This document shows positions 10,973 through 21,549 of a stretch of 64,000 bases of DNA, piece by piece. The stretch comes from Eledone cirrhosa (taxonomy: Eukaryota; Mollusca; Cephalopoda; Octopoda; Eledonidae), in assembly GCA_964016885.1 (NCBI GenBank), contig OZ024743.1:163310642-163374641 (forward strand). Direction: 5' to 3'. The notes under the pieces were generated by a model. The model saw only the letters and a program-made list of their open reading frames with translations, was not told the DNA's origin and made no database searches. A program made the position numbers and the translations under genes. The stretch's first letter is position 1; every line of letters begins with the position of its first letter.

Positions 10973-11570
10973 TGTAATCTGAGTTTTTCGAATATTAATA
11001 ACAATATTCAATTCATTTGCAATTATGCAAACAAGCCTCTTTTAAGCCATGTCAGTAGAATGAGCCCCTCATTCTTTCTCTTGTGTTGGCATGGAAAAAG
11101 AACTGCATTGTATTCAGCCATGTAGAGTGATAACTTTTTGTTAGTTATTTGAATTTGGCAAAGCCGGCCATTAATCGGTCGTATACATGAAACTGACTGG
11201 CCTATCTGCTAATATGCAGATATGACTGATCAGCCAGTCTGCTAATATGCAGATCTGACTGATCAGCCAGTCTGCTAATATGCAAATCAGGCCAAGCAGT
11301 CACTGTATATTTTAGAAAATGTCATATATTTTCACTAGCTCTGACAACTGCACGCATGAAGGGTAATCACCCAAAAACATTAGTGTCTGCAGTTCTGTTT
11401 ACATGCCAACACAAGAGCAAGAATGAGGGGCTCATTCTACTGACATGGCTTAAAAGAGGCTTGTTTGCATAATTGCAAATGAATTGAATATTATTATTAA
11501 TATTTGAAAAACTCAGATTACATTTATAGTATTCAGCCATATAGAGCGATAACTTTTTGTTAGTTATGTA
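10973..11570. repeat. inverted repeat of a PLE-terminus-like family with 33-bp tandem repeats
   Basis: The left arm 10973-11105 and right arm 11388-11522 are inverted copies of a segment that also occurs once at 58545-58660. The right copy carries a decayed hammerhead (11346-11394). Between the arms, 11194-11290 holds three tandem 33-bp units containing CAGCCAGTCTGCTAATATGC. A separate 40-bp direct repeat (ATTCAGCCAT...AACTTTTTGTTAGTTAT) follows each arm at 11112 and 11531. Confidence 0.8.
11346..11394 (+). ncRNA. decayed hammerhead motif
   Basis: A 7-bp stem I (AACTGCA/TGCAGTT) encloses CGCATGA (for CUGAUGA), stem II GGGT/ACCC with loop AATC, AAAA (for GAAA) and a 2-bp stem III (AC/GT) with loop ATTA. 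The architecture is type I hammerhead, but several core bases are changed. The related copy at 58674-58734 (minus) retains CUGAUGA and GAAA. Confidence 0.45.
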
Positions 11571-11582
11571 TATATCTATATA

Positions 11583-11646
<64 letters not shown>

Positions 11647-11650
<4 letters not shown>

Positions 11651-11870
11651 GAAAATATATAGCTTTCACCGTATTTTTAACTAAAGGAATTTTAGCTTGA
11701 TAACGGGGTTTAGAACCCTCAGATAAATGGAAAAAGATGAGTATTGACGTACATGGGACTCCCATGTACGTCAATACTCATCTTTTCCATTTATCTGAGG
11801 GTTCTAAACCCCGTTATCAAGCTAAAATTCCTTTAGTTAAAAATACGGTGAAAGCTATATATTTTCTAAT
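11647..11870. repeat. near-perfect 224-bp palindrome
   Basis: The arms 11647-11757 and 11761-11870 are complementary except for a one-base indel and meet at ACATGGG-act-CCCATGT. The arms carry no recognisable gene. They would fold into a 110-bp hairpin in RNA. It resembles the head-to-head PLE ends elsewhere in the window, but no clear hammerhead core is visible. Confidence 0.9.
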
Positions 11871-11907
11871 TTCAAACTCGCTCACTGTTTCAAAACATAC
11901 TTACTTG

Positions 11908-12070
<163 letters not shown>

Positions 12071-12081
12071 TGTGTATATGT

Positions 12082-12400
12082 GAAGGCATGTGGCCTCATG
12101 ATTAGAGTTTTGGTCCATGATCATAAGGTCATGGGTTCAATTCCTGACAGGGCATTGTATCCTTGAGCAAAACACTTCATTTTACCTTGCTCCAGTCTGC
12201 TCAGTTGGAAAAAATTAATTCTACCTATATATCACACACTGTATCACACTGAATCTTTTTGATAACTAACTACATTAAAGGTACATGTGTCTGTTGAATG
12301 CTCAGTCACTTGCACATTGATTTTATGAGCAAGTCGTTTCATTGTTCAAACAACTACTACACTTGATGTCAGAACTGAACAAGGTCTATCTCACACATAC
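12082..12400 (+). mobile_element. tRNA-derived SINE, family 2
   Basis: The tRNA-like head has an A-box-like GTGGCCTCATGATTAGAG and a B box GGGTTCAATTCC. The body includes TTGAGCAAAACACTTCATTT and ends with a segment around ATGAGCAAGTCGTTTCATTG. A second copy is at 33364. RNA polymerase III boxes are seen; activity is not implied. Confidence 0.75.
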
Positions 12401-12499
12401 ACACTTATATATATATATGTATGTGTGTATATATGTAGTAAAAGCAACCTGTCTAGCAGAGCTGTCACTCTAACATTATAGCAAGGACTCTTAAGTCTG

Positions 12500-12665
12500 G
12501 TCAGACAACTCCTCCAGTGCTGGTGGCACAAATAATACACCAAGTCCATGCTGTAAAGCAGTTGGTGTTAGGAAGGGCATCCAGCCAGAAATATTTTCCT
12601 AAAACATGACCAGCACAATATATAATATTAAAGATAAGTCCAACCCTTGCAAACATGGAAAAGCC
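12500..12665 (+). mobile_element. RTE 3' UTR fragment
   Basis: The segment GGTGTTAGGAAGGGCATCC followed by AGCCAGAAA and ending near CCCTTGCAAACATGGAAAA is a decayed copy of the RTE 3' UTR. It has lost its GAT tail. Confidence 0.65.
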
Positions 12666-13185
12666 GATGTAAAATATTTATGATTATGTATTTATGTATG
12701 TGTGTTAAATTTTTTTAAATATTAACAATTCCCTGAATTCCATTGTTGACTTTAAAAAAAAAAATTAATAAATATATGTTACATCATTAAATCTTCTTCT
12801 GTAAATAGAAATTTTGAAAATACAGTAATGAATGGCAAAATGTAATTGATTTAATTATAATGTTTATTTTGAATGATTTTATAGCTTGTTTTTTGTTCTC
12901 GTGGATTGGAGTTTTCTGAAAATATTATATTTATATTATATGGAGTTGTTTAGTGCATCAGATATATTTGCAGTTGGATATTTTTCTTTCTAAGGCTAAC
13001 ATTTCAACTGTGAAGTGATAGTAGTAGTAGAAACACTTACTTTTCTTCTATAATACATAGAAGCAACTAAAATATTATACCACCACTACCTGTTGTAGTG
13101 TTACTTACAGGCCAGATACTACCATGATCTGAATTATAAAGTAAACAGTTCCACTTACCAAGTAGTAAAACTGAAGCAAGCAGAG
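12666..13185. other. AT-rich non-coding stretch
   Basis: No gene or recognised repeat is seen. It lies downstream of the host gene's stop codon and could be part of its 3' UTR or beyond it. A minus-strand AATAAA lies near 12864 among AT-rich sequence and is weak evidence for a polyadenylation site. Confidence 0.4.
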
Positions 13186-13475
13186 TACTCAGATGCTAAT
13201 CTCTATATGTGTCTCTACTAATCTTTATATATACCTATATTAATCTTTCTTTTTCTATATCTATTCTATACTAATTTATATATATATATATATATATACA
13301 ACATATATATAGCCTGTTATAAAATGTATACTATTTTCTACACATAGACGTGCACTTACATGAACGCATGCACACCAACACACATACACACACTAATATT
13401 TAAAGAAAAAAATAATAAACTTTAGCATACTTTTACTAATCTTGACATCAATACTAACTCATAAACTAATCTATA

Positions 13476-13648
13476 ATAATTGTTTCTACTTTTGGCACAA
13501 GACCAGCAACTACTCCAGTACATTACTGGTACTTTATTTTATCGACCCCGTAAAGATGAAAGGCAAAGTTAACCTCGGCGTGATTTGAACTCAGAACGTA
13601 AAGGGCCATAACTCTATGCTGCAAAGCATGGTGCCCGGCGCTCTAATC
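13476..13648 (-). mobile_element. tRNA-derived SINE, family 1
   Basis: A minus-strand copy with B-box region GAGTTCAAATCACGCC and the family body (GGGGTCGATAAAATAAAGTA) ending in AGTAGAAACAATTA. It is adjacent to a second copy in the same orientation. Confidence 0.85.
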
Positions 13649-13846
13649 TCTAATAATTGTTTCTACTTTAGGCACAAGGCCAGCAATTACCCAGTGCATT
13701 ACTGGTACTTTATTTTATCGACCCCGTAAGGATGAAAGGCAAAGTCAACCTCGGCGGGATTTGAACTCAGATCGTAAAGGGACGTAACTATGCTGGAAAG
13801 CATGGCGTCCGACCCTCTACCGATACTGCCAATCCACCGCTCTAAT
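13649..13846 (-). mobile_element. tRNA-derived SINE, family 1, full length
   Basis: An almost consensus minus-strand copy. GCTCTAATCTCTAATAAT occurs on both sides (about 13640 and 13840) and fits an 18-bp target-site duplication. The head reads GGTGGATTGGCAGTATCGG and GAGTTCAAATCCCGCC. Confidence 0.9.
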
Positions 13847-13914
13847 CTCTAATAATGTCCATACATATCTGTAGTAATTGCTTTATATATATCTATATTA
13901 ATTTGGATATATAT

Positions 13915-14165
13915 CTATGCATGCATGGTCCCGTAACCCATGAGGGAGTAGTAGGGGTACTGAATTGATATACAGCATTTCTAGGGCATTTTAAAACCTG
14001 GTGGAGCCTATCTCCTCTCCAGGTCTAAATACAGCAGATCTCTTCCAGAGTAAGATAAGGAGAACAAGAGAATGGAAGTGAGAAAGATATATAGAGGAAG
14101 AATTGACCTCAGTAGTAGACTGGTACTTTTTTATCAACCTTGAATGGATGAAAGGTAAAGTTGAC
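13915..14165 (-). mobile_element. SINE-like dispersed repeat plus SINE fragment
   Basis: On the minus strand 14090-13915 reads GACCTGGAGAGGA, GGCTCCACCAGGTTTT and GCCCTAGAAA, shared with 60390-60500 (plus). Next to it 14096-14165 is a fragment of SINE family 1 (GAATGGATGAAAGGTAAAG). Confidence 0.6.
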
Positions 14166-14490
14166 CTCCATACTAATCTATAAACATATCAATATTAATC
14201 TCTATATGCATCAATACTAACCTGAATATATGTTATATATATGTATATATATATATATAGATACACACACACACATACCAATATCTCTCTATATATGCAT
14301 TTATATTTATCTATATATATCTATAATAATCTCTATGTGTATCTACATCAATTTCTCTTTATATTTGTAGTAATCTCTTTACTAATCTATAAACATATTT
14401 ATACTAATCTATGTCTACCAATTTCATTGCATGTCTATATTTAATCTCTCTCTTTCTATATATGCATATATATACTAATCTGTATATGTA

Positions 14491-15239
14491 GGCAGCATTT
14501 TCACAGTCTAAAACATTAGATATTTCCTGTCTCCACAGTAAATATTATATACAGTAATATACCTCATTACCAATTTACACTGATGTCTCTTGGTTGATAC
14601 AGACCTCTGCTAGTGTCCTCAAATTCTAGTGATTATATGAGACATATATCTGTACATACAACCTTTCCTGCATGCTTTCTGTTAAAAGGTGCATTGTGAA
14701 TCTAATCAATGTGTGTGCAGAGAATAAAACAAATGTTCATCCTGAGATGGATACGTAAACAATCATGAGTAACAGGACTATGCTTTGTTTCTCTTTAAAA
14801 CACCCTGTAATGATTTAGCAGAAAATATGTATTGATTAGTTTCTTATTTTAAATGCTTATAGTATTTTTACTAGCAACAGATTATTGTGAAAATGTGCAG
14901 TATTACTAATAACTAATTTCTAATGCAATGCAATCATAGTGATAGTTTCTACTTTTGAAGTATATCTTGCTCATGTGGTACAAGGACATTAAAGAGTTAA
15001 TTTTGGTGCCCCGGAAGATAGTTCTGTGGAAGAATATATATATATATATGTAGTATGTGTGTGTGTGTGTGAATATGTGTGGAAAAGAGAGATAGAAAGA
15101 TGGAGGGGGAGTGTGTATCTGTGTGTGAGAGAGAGAAAGAGACAGCTATGTATGTAACAATGGAAGTGTAATTAGTTGAGTGATGTATCCTCCTGTAATG
15201 AGCATCAGTAATAACATATAAATTTGAAGAGGGTTGTAT
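14491..15239 (-). other. probable 3' UTR of the PLAC-like host gene
   Basis: This is mostly single-copy-looking sequence directly downstream of the host stop codon at 15240-15242. It has only short TG/GA microsatellites and no transposon motif. The transcript end is not defined by the sequence. Confidence 0.45.
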
Positions 15240-15382
15240 TTAGGGGCCACATGAGGCACAACAACGAGATTTGATGATAGGGTTGCTGCATTCTTTGTTT
15301 GTGTAGACACGGATGAATTGTTGACAGTTTAGAATACCAAATGCACTGTTGAAGACAACACCATGGTCTCCGTAAGGACAAT
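15240..15382 (-). CDS. terminal exon of a PLAC-like module gene
   Basis: On the minus strand a pyrimidine-rich acceptor (CCAATTGTCTTGCAG) precedes the exon. It contributes the last two bases of an Asp codon, 46 further residues and a TAA at 15242-15240. The peptide opens CPYGDHG and closes RCCASCGP, with six cysteines in the order C, C, C, CC, C. This is the pattern of PLAC modules (C-x-D ... C ... C ... CC-x2-C), extracellular disulfide-bonded domains found near the C-termini of ADAMTS proteins, papilin and lacunin. The phase matches two upstream exons at 33217-33345 and 59945-60067, both phase 1 on each side. The family name is an inference, since catalytic or thrombospondin domains would lie outside the window. 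A mid-intron open frame runs into this exon but is not evidence for an earlier start. Confidence 0.8.
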
Positions 15383-15589
15383 CTGCAAGACAATTGGAAA
15401 TAGTTTGTAATATTTTACATAATTCTTTAAGATAATTATATAAAAACAATTATTCATTTCCAGGTAAGCATTTTTTTTTTGTTTTTTTTTTTTAAATTTC
15501 ATAGGTGTAAGCAATCAAGTGGTTGTGGGTTCAGGCAAGTGTCTTCTACTATAGCCTCAGGTTAACCAATGACTTGTCATTGGAATTTG

Positions 15590-15745
15590 GTAAACAGAAA
15601 CTGTAGCTTGCCATATATATGTGTGTGTGCATATATACCAATTCGGACTGCCTGAAGAGGTCACAGCTAATGATGGCTGTCGCCGAAATATATATAGCAG
15701 CATATCTATAATTTATAATAAACGAAGCCAAATTTTATATATTTG
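15590..15745 (+). mobile_element. Penelope-like 3' end remnant
   Basis: A short plus-strand remnant built around a hammerhead motif (15648-15700), followed by AATAAACGAAGCC and an AT-rich end. No coding region is left. Confidence 0.55.
15648..15700 (+). ncRNA. type I hammerhead ribozyme motif
   Basis: In order: CUGC (stem I 5'), CUGAAGA, stem II GGUCACAGC/GCUGUCGCC (eight of nine pairs), GAAA, the self-complementary AUAUAUAU spanning A15.1 to U16.1, A17 (predicted cleavage after 15696) and GCAG (stem I 3'). All conserved core bases are present. Stem I is only 4 bp before an irregular stretch. PLE hammerheads with very short or palindromic stem III are established; activity here is inferred. 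Confidence 0.7.
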
Positions 15746-15854
15746 ACTTAATTATTTTACATTACTCCGGAGTAAACAAACCAACCTGCGTACTTCGTCG
15801 AGTGCTCCAATCTGCATACTGAGATGTTGGTAAACAACCAGCATATACTCAAAA

Positions 15855-15887
<33 letters not shown>

Positions 15888-15920
15888 GTACAATATAGAG
15901 AGGAAAATACACGAAAATAT

Positions 15921-16901
15921 GACGGCTAATTCTGGACTAAATGAAAATGTTTATCCTGGTATATGAATAGCCAAGCTTCTCAGGGGGTAATTCCATATAT
16001 GGTAAAAGTGATTGTCACAAGGATTGGTCAAAAGTTTGTTGTTGAGACACATAATTCTATCATGGGAATTTGTGGAAGGAAGGGGTAGCTGAACCTGCCA
16101 GTAGAAGAAAGAGGGAGAGGGAGTGGAGGAAACCCAGTCGTGCGTTGATAGTGCCAACTACAGCAGGGCAGGAGGTCAAGCAAGTATACTAGGGAGGGGG
16201 AGGGGGAGGAAGTCGAAACAATAAGTAAATCAATATGGAGTAAATATATAGAATACCAAGAATGTTAAAAATATGTGGTTGCTGACCTTGTGCCTAGAGT
16301 AGAAACAATTATTTCGTATTAGTTTCGGGACTCTGAATTATTATTTTGTGGTAGTTTCTTTAGTTTTTTGGCCCTCCCACTTGTTGACCTGTCACCGTAA
16401 GATATACTCGGTTGATTACTACTAACTCTTAAAATGGTCTCATTACAATTCCGTCCCACCTAGTAAACTTTTCTATAGTTTAGCAGTACCAGTGAGAGAC
16501 TTGATGACTGTCGTTAGCGAATGGTAACCAGAATTTGTTTTTTTATATTTTTAACATTCTTGGTATTCTTCTATATATTTACTCCATATTGATTTACTTA
16601 TTGTTTCGACTTCCTCCCCCTCCCCCTCCCTAGTATACTTGCTTGACCTCCTGCCCTGCTGTAGTTGGCACTATCAACGCACGACTGGGTTTCCTCCACT
16701 CCCTCTCCCTCTTTCTTCTACTGACAGGTTCAGCTACCCCTTCCTTCCACAAATTTCCATGATAGAATTATGTGTCTCAACAACAAACTTTTGACGAATC
16801 CTTGTGACAATCACTTTTACCATATATGGAATTACCCCATGAGAAGCTCGGCTATTCATATACCAGGATAAAAATTTTCATTTAGTCCAGAATTAGCCGT
16901 C
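15921..16901. repeat. 1-kb fold-back with 355-bp inverted arms
   Basis: The arm 15921-16275 is the near-exact reverse complement of 16545-16901. The arms contain a G-rich/C-rich tract (GGGAGGGGGAGGGGGAGGAA). The 269-bp spacer includes the 3' tail of a SINE (GCCTAGAGTAGAAACAATTA). Just outside the right arm is CGTCGAAACGGCTTGAG, shared with the hairpins at 25.5-25.7 kb. It lies in the last intron of the host gene. Confidence 0.9.
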
Positions 16902-16998
16902 GAAACGGCTTGAGATCAGCCGTCGGGGTCCTACTCGTTCCTATATATATATATATAAATATATATATATAAATATATATATATATGTATATATACAC

Positions 16999-17988
16999 AC
17001 ATCATCATCATCATCATCATCAACGTTTAACGTCCGTGTTCCACGCTTGCATGGGTTTGGACGGGGGTTTTCCCACTTGAGGCAAGAGTGGTTGTCTTGC
17101 TCGCATAGGACTATCTGGCGGGTTTTCTACAGCTGGATGCCCTTCCTAACACCAACCACATTTACAGTGTGGGGCTGGGAGGTTTTTACAGTGTTGCCTA
17201 CACGGCCACATTACAGCGTGGACTGTCTGGCAGGTTTTCTACAGCTGGATGCCCTTCCTAACACCAACCACATTTACAGTGTGGGGCTGGGAGGTTTTTA
17301 CCGTATTGCCTACACGGCCACATTACAGCGTGGACTGTGTCTACACAATCTCATTTGTTTCGGCCTGGATGTTGTGGCACCAACATAACTTTACATTGAA
17401 GGGGCGGTGTGGATGGGGTGGGGGTGGGGGTGTATTTTGTTAGAGATGCCTACTGACTGTAGTAGGTTTTACTTTGTATTTAGGTAAGGCGGGTCTTCTC
17501 TATTACTGAGTACCGCCAAAGGTCTCGGTCCAGTGACATTGTCTTAGAGAGGTGTGTGTGAGGTCAGAATTTATCAACTCGTCCCAGGTTTTTCTGGGTC
17601 TGCCTACTCCGTAGCTACCGTCTATCTTTATTGCCCTGCACTTTGTTATGCAGCTGTCGTCTTTCATGCGCATCACGTGACCATACCAACGTAGCCTTCT
17701 CTCGAGTAAACAACATCTGATCCCTCTTATTTCTAATTTTTTCCTTAGTTCGCTTATGCTTTGCCGTTCACGTATGTTACTATTACACACCCAGCGGAGC
17801 ATGCAAGCTTCGTTCCTATATAGTCTGCGTATATCCTCTGCACACAATGCCCAGGTCTCACTGCCATGCAACATTGCTGTTCGTATGCAGGCATCATACA
17901 ACCTGCCTTTCATTCTTAGGGAGAACCCTTTAGCGGCTAATAGTGGTATAAGCTCTCTGAACTTTTTCCAACCAGTTCTGACTCTAGC

Positions 17989-17992
<4 letters not shown>
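16999..17992 (-). mobile_element. RTE LINE, 5'-truncated
   Basis: The minus-strand copy runs from the (GAT)n tail at 16999-17022 through a 3' UTR with an internal duplication to the C-terminal domain, where it is cut off at (TA)n. The UTR contains two 113-bp tandem units (17107-17219 and 17220-17333) including CAGCTGGATGCCCTTCCTAA. Confidence 0.85.
17503..17992 (-). pseudogene. RTE C-terminal domain
   Basis: An unbroken minus-strand frame of about 137 codons from 17913, with upstream codons to 17992, encodes the domain after the RT and zinc finger: [56 protein letters not shown] and GVGRPRKTWDELINSDL. The RWYGHVMRM and GRPRKTW blocks are the best family markers. The frame ends in a shifted tail near 17503. 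RT is lost by truncation. Confidence 0.85.
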
Positions 17993-18074
<82 letters not shown>

Positions 18075-18075
<1 letters not shown>

Positions 18076-19184
18076 GTAAGCGGACAGTACTTGATTTAGG
18101 AGTCGCAGAAACCCAAATGCTGGATTTTACCAACCATCCAGGGGTCCGGGTAAATTTTTAATCACATATATTTTTATTTGTTTGACCCGAATTACTTGAT
18201 CGTTTTTTTTGGCTGTGCGGATGATTGTTTAACCATCGTCTCAGTGGGTTTGGCCTTTAACGTATGTTGTAGCTCTGGTTCATCTGAATCATTGAGCACT
18301 TGCAACAGATCTCGGAGGTTGTTTTTCGTTATTTCATAGGCCGAAATACGATTCTTGATAATTTATATTTGTATTAATCTCCAGAGTCTAGCTATTGACC
18401 ATTTAATTTTCTTGATTTTTTAGTTGATTCTATTGACTGATGAATAGCTTATGTTAACTTTAACCCTTCTGGTGAGAACTCTATTCGATTTGTGATTTTT
18501 GTATTCTTGCAATAATATACACAACTGAATTCATTCCCCTAATATAAGGGTTGCCTCCCTTGCCGATCGCCACGTGGGGTCAGTAATAGTCATTCCTTGA
18601 ATTAGCATTGAACTAAAACCTGCTGAAAAATTGGCTTCCTTGTTCAATCATCTTACCAGAAGCCTAACATTATTTATGTAAGCGGACGGTGGATTGTAAG
18701 GGCGGTGGATTGGCAGTATCGGTAGAGGGTCGGACGCCATGCTTTCCAGCATAGTTACGTCCCTTTACGATCTGAGTTCAAATCCCGCCGAGGTTGACTT
18801 AGCCTTTCATCCTTACGGGGTCGATAAAATAAAGTACCAGTAATGCACTGGGTAATTGCTGGCCTTGTGCCTAAAGTAGAAACAATTATTTATGTAAGCG
18901 AACAGTACTTGATTTAGGAGTCGCAGAAACCCAAATGCTGGATTTTACCAACCATCCAGGGGTCCGGGTAAATTTTCAATCACATATATTTTTATTTGTT
19001 TGACCCGAATTACTTGATCGTTTTTTTTGGTTGTGCGGATGATTGTTTAACCATCGACTCAGTGTGTTTGGCCTTTAACGTATGTTGTAGCTCTGGTTCA
19101 TCTGAATCATTGAGCACTTGCCACACATCTCGGAGGTTGTTTTTCGTTATTTCATAGGCCCGAAATACGATTCTCGATAATTTA

Positions 19185-19190
<6 letters not shown>
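18075..19190 (-). repeat. 602-bp tandem repeat, LTR-like, with coding end
   Basis: Unit 1 is 18075-18676. Unit 2 begins at 18677, is split by a SINE, and continues 18901-19190 before (TA)n. On the minus strand a unit begins TGTTAGGCTTC and ends CTGTCCGCTTACA, which looks like an LTR boundary. In both units the minus strand encodes a C-terminus (TKNNLRD, LNDSDEPELQHTLKAK, SSAQPKKTIK, stop) followed by AATAAA. Unit 1 has a one-base deletion in this frame. The protein is not recognised. Confidence 0.6.
18685..18884 (+). mobile_element. tRNA-derived SINE, family 1, with TSD
   Basis: Full-length plus-strand copy: GGCGGTGGATTGGCAGTATC head, B box GAGTTCAAATCCCGCC, tail AAGTAGAAACAATT. The 16-bp duplication ATTATTTATGTAAGCG at 18669-18684 and 18885-18900 marks its insertion into the second tandem unit. 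Confidence 0.9.
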
Positions 19191-19243
<53 letters not shown>

Positions 19244-19245
<2 letters not shown>

Positions 19246-20764
19246 GGAATTTACACCTGCAATGTTGCGACGTCACCTTAAGAATAAGCGCAACTATGCC
19301 TCCCCTGGTCTTGATGGTGTGACATACCTGCTTCTCAAACGTGGCGGGGATTTCCTTTTGCGCCAGCTTTCTTTTTTCTTTCAATACTGTCTCAGCAATG
19401 GTGCTACTCCGGAGCAGTGGAAAACTGCCAGTGTCATTCCCCTGTTCAAAAAGGGCAACCGCATGTCACCTGTCAACTATCGTCCAGTCAGTCTTACTAG
19501 CTGTATGGCCAAACTGATGGAATCCTGTGTCAGAGAAACACTTTGGAACTTCTGGAGCTCTCACAGCCTCATCCGGCCCTCACAGTTTGGATTTATCCCT
19601 AACTCCAGCTGCTGTGATCAGCTTATCGAGTTTCTTGAGGACATCACCCGGATCACTGACAGCGGCTCATGGGTGGATGTTGTTTACCTTGACTTTGCTA
19701 AGGCTTTTAATTCTGTGCCACACAAAAGACTTATGGCAAAACTCTCTGCAATGGGTGTGAGGGATGATCTTTTCGACTGGCTGAAATCCTTCATTCTCAG
19801 CCGAAAGGAAGTAGTCACGGTTCTAGGACAGCATTCTTCACCATATGAGATGTCATCTGGTGTACCACAGGGATCTGTTCTTGGTCCTCTTTTGTTTGTG
19901 GCATATATTAATGACATAGATGACAACTTACAGAATGCCACGGTACTAAAATATGCAGATGACATCAAGCTGTACCTTGAAATCAAAAGGACTGATCCTG
20001 AAATTTACAACTCTTTCCTACAATCAGACCTGGACACAATGCAGCAATGGATCACAGACTGGCAACTGAAGCTGGCTGTGGACAAGTGTACCACCATGCA
20101 TTTTGGAAGGAAAAATCCAGCGTCCACATACTCCCTCCACAACACTGACATCAAAAAGTCCTCTTGTGAACGTGACCTGGGCATTACTGTCAGCAACGAT
20201 TTGCGTTGGACAAAGCATGTCTCTAAGATTGTCAAGAAGGCCGAGGGTGTCTTGGCATCACTCAGCAAGACCTTTGTTAGCCGCTCTCCAGCCATCTATT
20301 TAAAACTGTATACAGCTATGGTGCGACCACACTTGGAATTCGCATCATCAGTCTGGAACCCCTATCTTGCTCGGAACATTGACCTCCTGGAAACTGTTCA
20401 GAGACGTGCAACCAAGCGCATACCCTCCATCAGACACCTACCATACTCTGAACGCCTTGTTTCCCTGGGCATGGATTCATTGAAGCTCCGACGTCTGGCA
20501 ATGGACTTGGTGAATACCCACAAAGTTTTTAACCATCTCGCCAACTGCAACCCTGAGCGCCTCTTTGATCTCCATGTGTCTAACACACGTGGACATGCCT
20601 ACAAGATAAGAAAACAGCACAGCTCCCATGACTTTCGCAGACATTTTTTCACGCTCAGAGTTGCTGAAGCATGGAACAAACTGCCTGCGTCAATTGTTAG
20701 CTGCCGAGACACTGCATCCTTTAAGACACTCATGCTTCCCAAAATACGCCAAAACTACACCTGA
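19244..20764 (+). CDS. CR1/L2-like LINE reverse transcriptase, 5'-truncated but open
   Basis: A 506-codon frame without lesions. Approximate residues: SPGLDGVTYLLLKR 20-33 (RT entry), PVNYRPVSLTS 76-86, VYLDFAKAFNSVPHKR 147-162 (catalytic Asp of motif A), SSGVPQGSVLGPLLF 205-219, KYADDIKLYL 238-247 (two catalytic Asp), followed by thumb DLGITVSNDLRWTKHVSKI and a C-terminal region ending KIRQNYT. The apurinic-type endonuclease and any ORF1 are absent, so the ATG at 19244 is a fortuitous internal Met next to the truncation. The product would make cDNA from the element's own RNA if it were full length. Closely related broken copies are at 6931, 9198 and 37151. Confidence 0.9.
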
Positions 20765-20767
20765 TGT

Positions 20768-21041
20768 ACCCCTTCCATACACATGCACACATGTGTGTAT
20801 CATGACTCGTGCACTGTTCATTTTACTGATGTTTGTGCATTGCCCTATGTACTGTACATGCACTTTTTTGATGAGTTGTGGTGCACCTGGGCACTGTGCA
20901 CAATATTTCGTTATTGTTATTATATCATGACTCATACACTGTTTATTTTCCTGACATTTGTACATTATTCTATGTACTATACATGCACCTTTGATGAGTT
21001 GTAGTGCACCTGAGCACTGTACACAATAATTTCATTATTAT

Positions 21042-21043
<2 letters not shown>
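20768..21043 (+). repeat. tandem duplication of the CR1/L2-like 3' UTR
   Basis: The segment ATGACTCGTGCACTGTTCA... to ...CACAATATTTCGTTATTG (about 20800-20920) is followed by a second, slightly different copy (20930-21043) ending ATTTCATTATTATTATTA. Other copies have only one. Confidence 0.8.

Positions 21044-21046
<3 letters not shown>

Positions 21047-21098
<52 letters not shown>
21047..21098. repeat. (TA)n microsatellite
   Basis: About 50 bp of TA directly follow the (ATT)n tail of the LINE. Confidence 0.9.
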
Positions 21099-21105
<7 letters not shown>

Positions 21106-21148
21106 CTGTGGGTGTATGTGTGTGCATATATGTGTGTGTGTATATATA

Positions 21149-21549
21149 TATCATCATCATGATCACCGTTTTACGTGCTGAACTTGTCTTGCTCATACAG
21201 GAACTGATTCTGGCTTGATTTCTACAGCTGGATGCCCTTCCTAAAACCAACCTCATTTACAGTGAGTGCTGGGTGCTTTTTTTCTGTGGCGCCTACACGT
21301 CCACTTTACAGTGTGGGCTGGGTGCTTTTTTGCCGTGGCACCTCCACGACCACTTTGCAGTGGAAGAGTGTGGGGGTCATATTGTCTATATGCTTCAGCT
21401 TTGGCTTGTACTCGTGGGAGGTCGGGTACTCTGTAGTACTGTGTGACGCGAGAGGTCACGGTCGTGTGTCCTCGCCTTTGGGTAAGGTCGGCTTTTATCA
21501 CCTCATCCCAGGTCTTCTTGGGTCTCCTCACTCCGCGGTTTCCATTGAC

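Larger units (their letters stand above)
13186..14490. repeat. degenerate TA-rich minisatellite split by SINEs
   Basis: Phrases of the type CTATATATATCTATACTAATCT recur irregularly at 13186-13300, 13855-13915 and 14165-14490. Two SINEs and another dispersed repeat interrupt the array. Confidence 0.6.
19243..21043 (+). mobile_element. CR1/L2-like LINE, copy 3, intact RT frame
   Basis: This copy is 5'-truncated exactly at (TA)n. It carries an unbroken RT frame and two successive copies of its 3' UTR, the second ending in (ATT)n. It is the youngest-looking member of the family in the window. Confidence 0.9.

Noticed and set aside
13476..13846. Spaced repeats resembling a CRISPR array
   Set aside because: They are tandem SINEs with target-site duplications in a eukaryotic context; repeat and spacer lengths do not fit.
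18700..18790. tRNA gene
   Set aside because: A- and B-box-like sequences belong to the SINE head; a cloverleaf with a normal anticodon arm and acceptor stem cannot be drawn.
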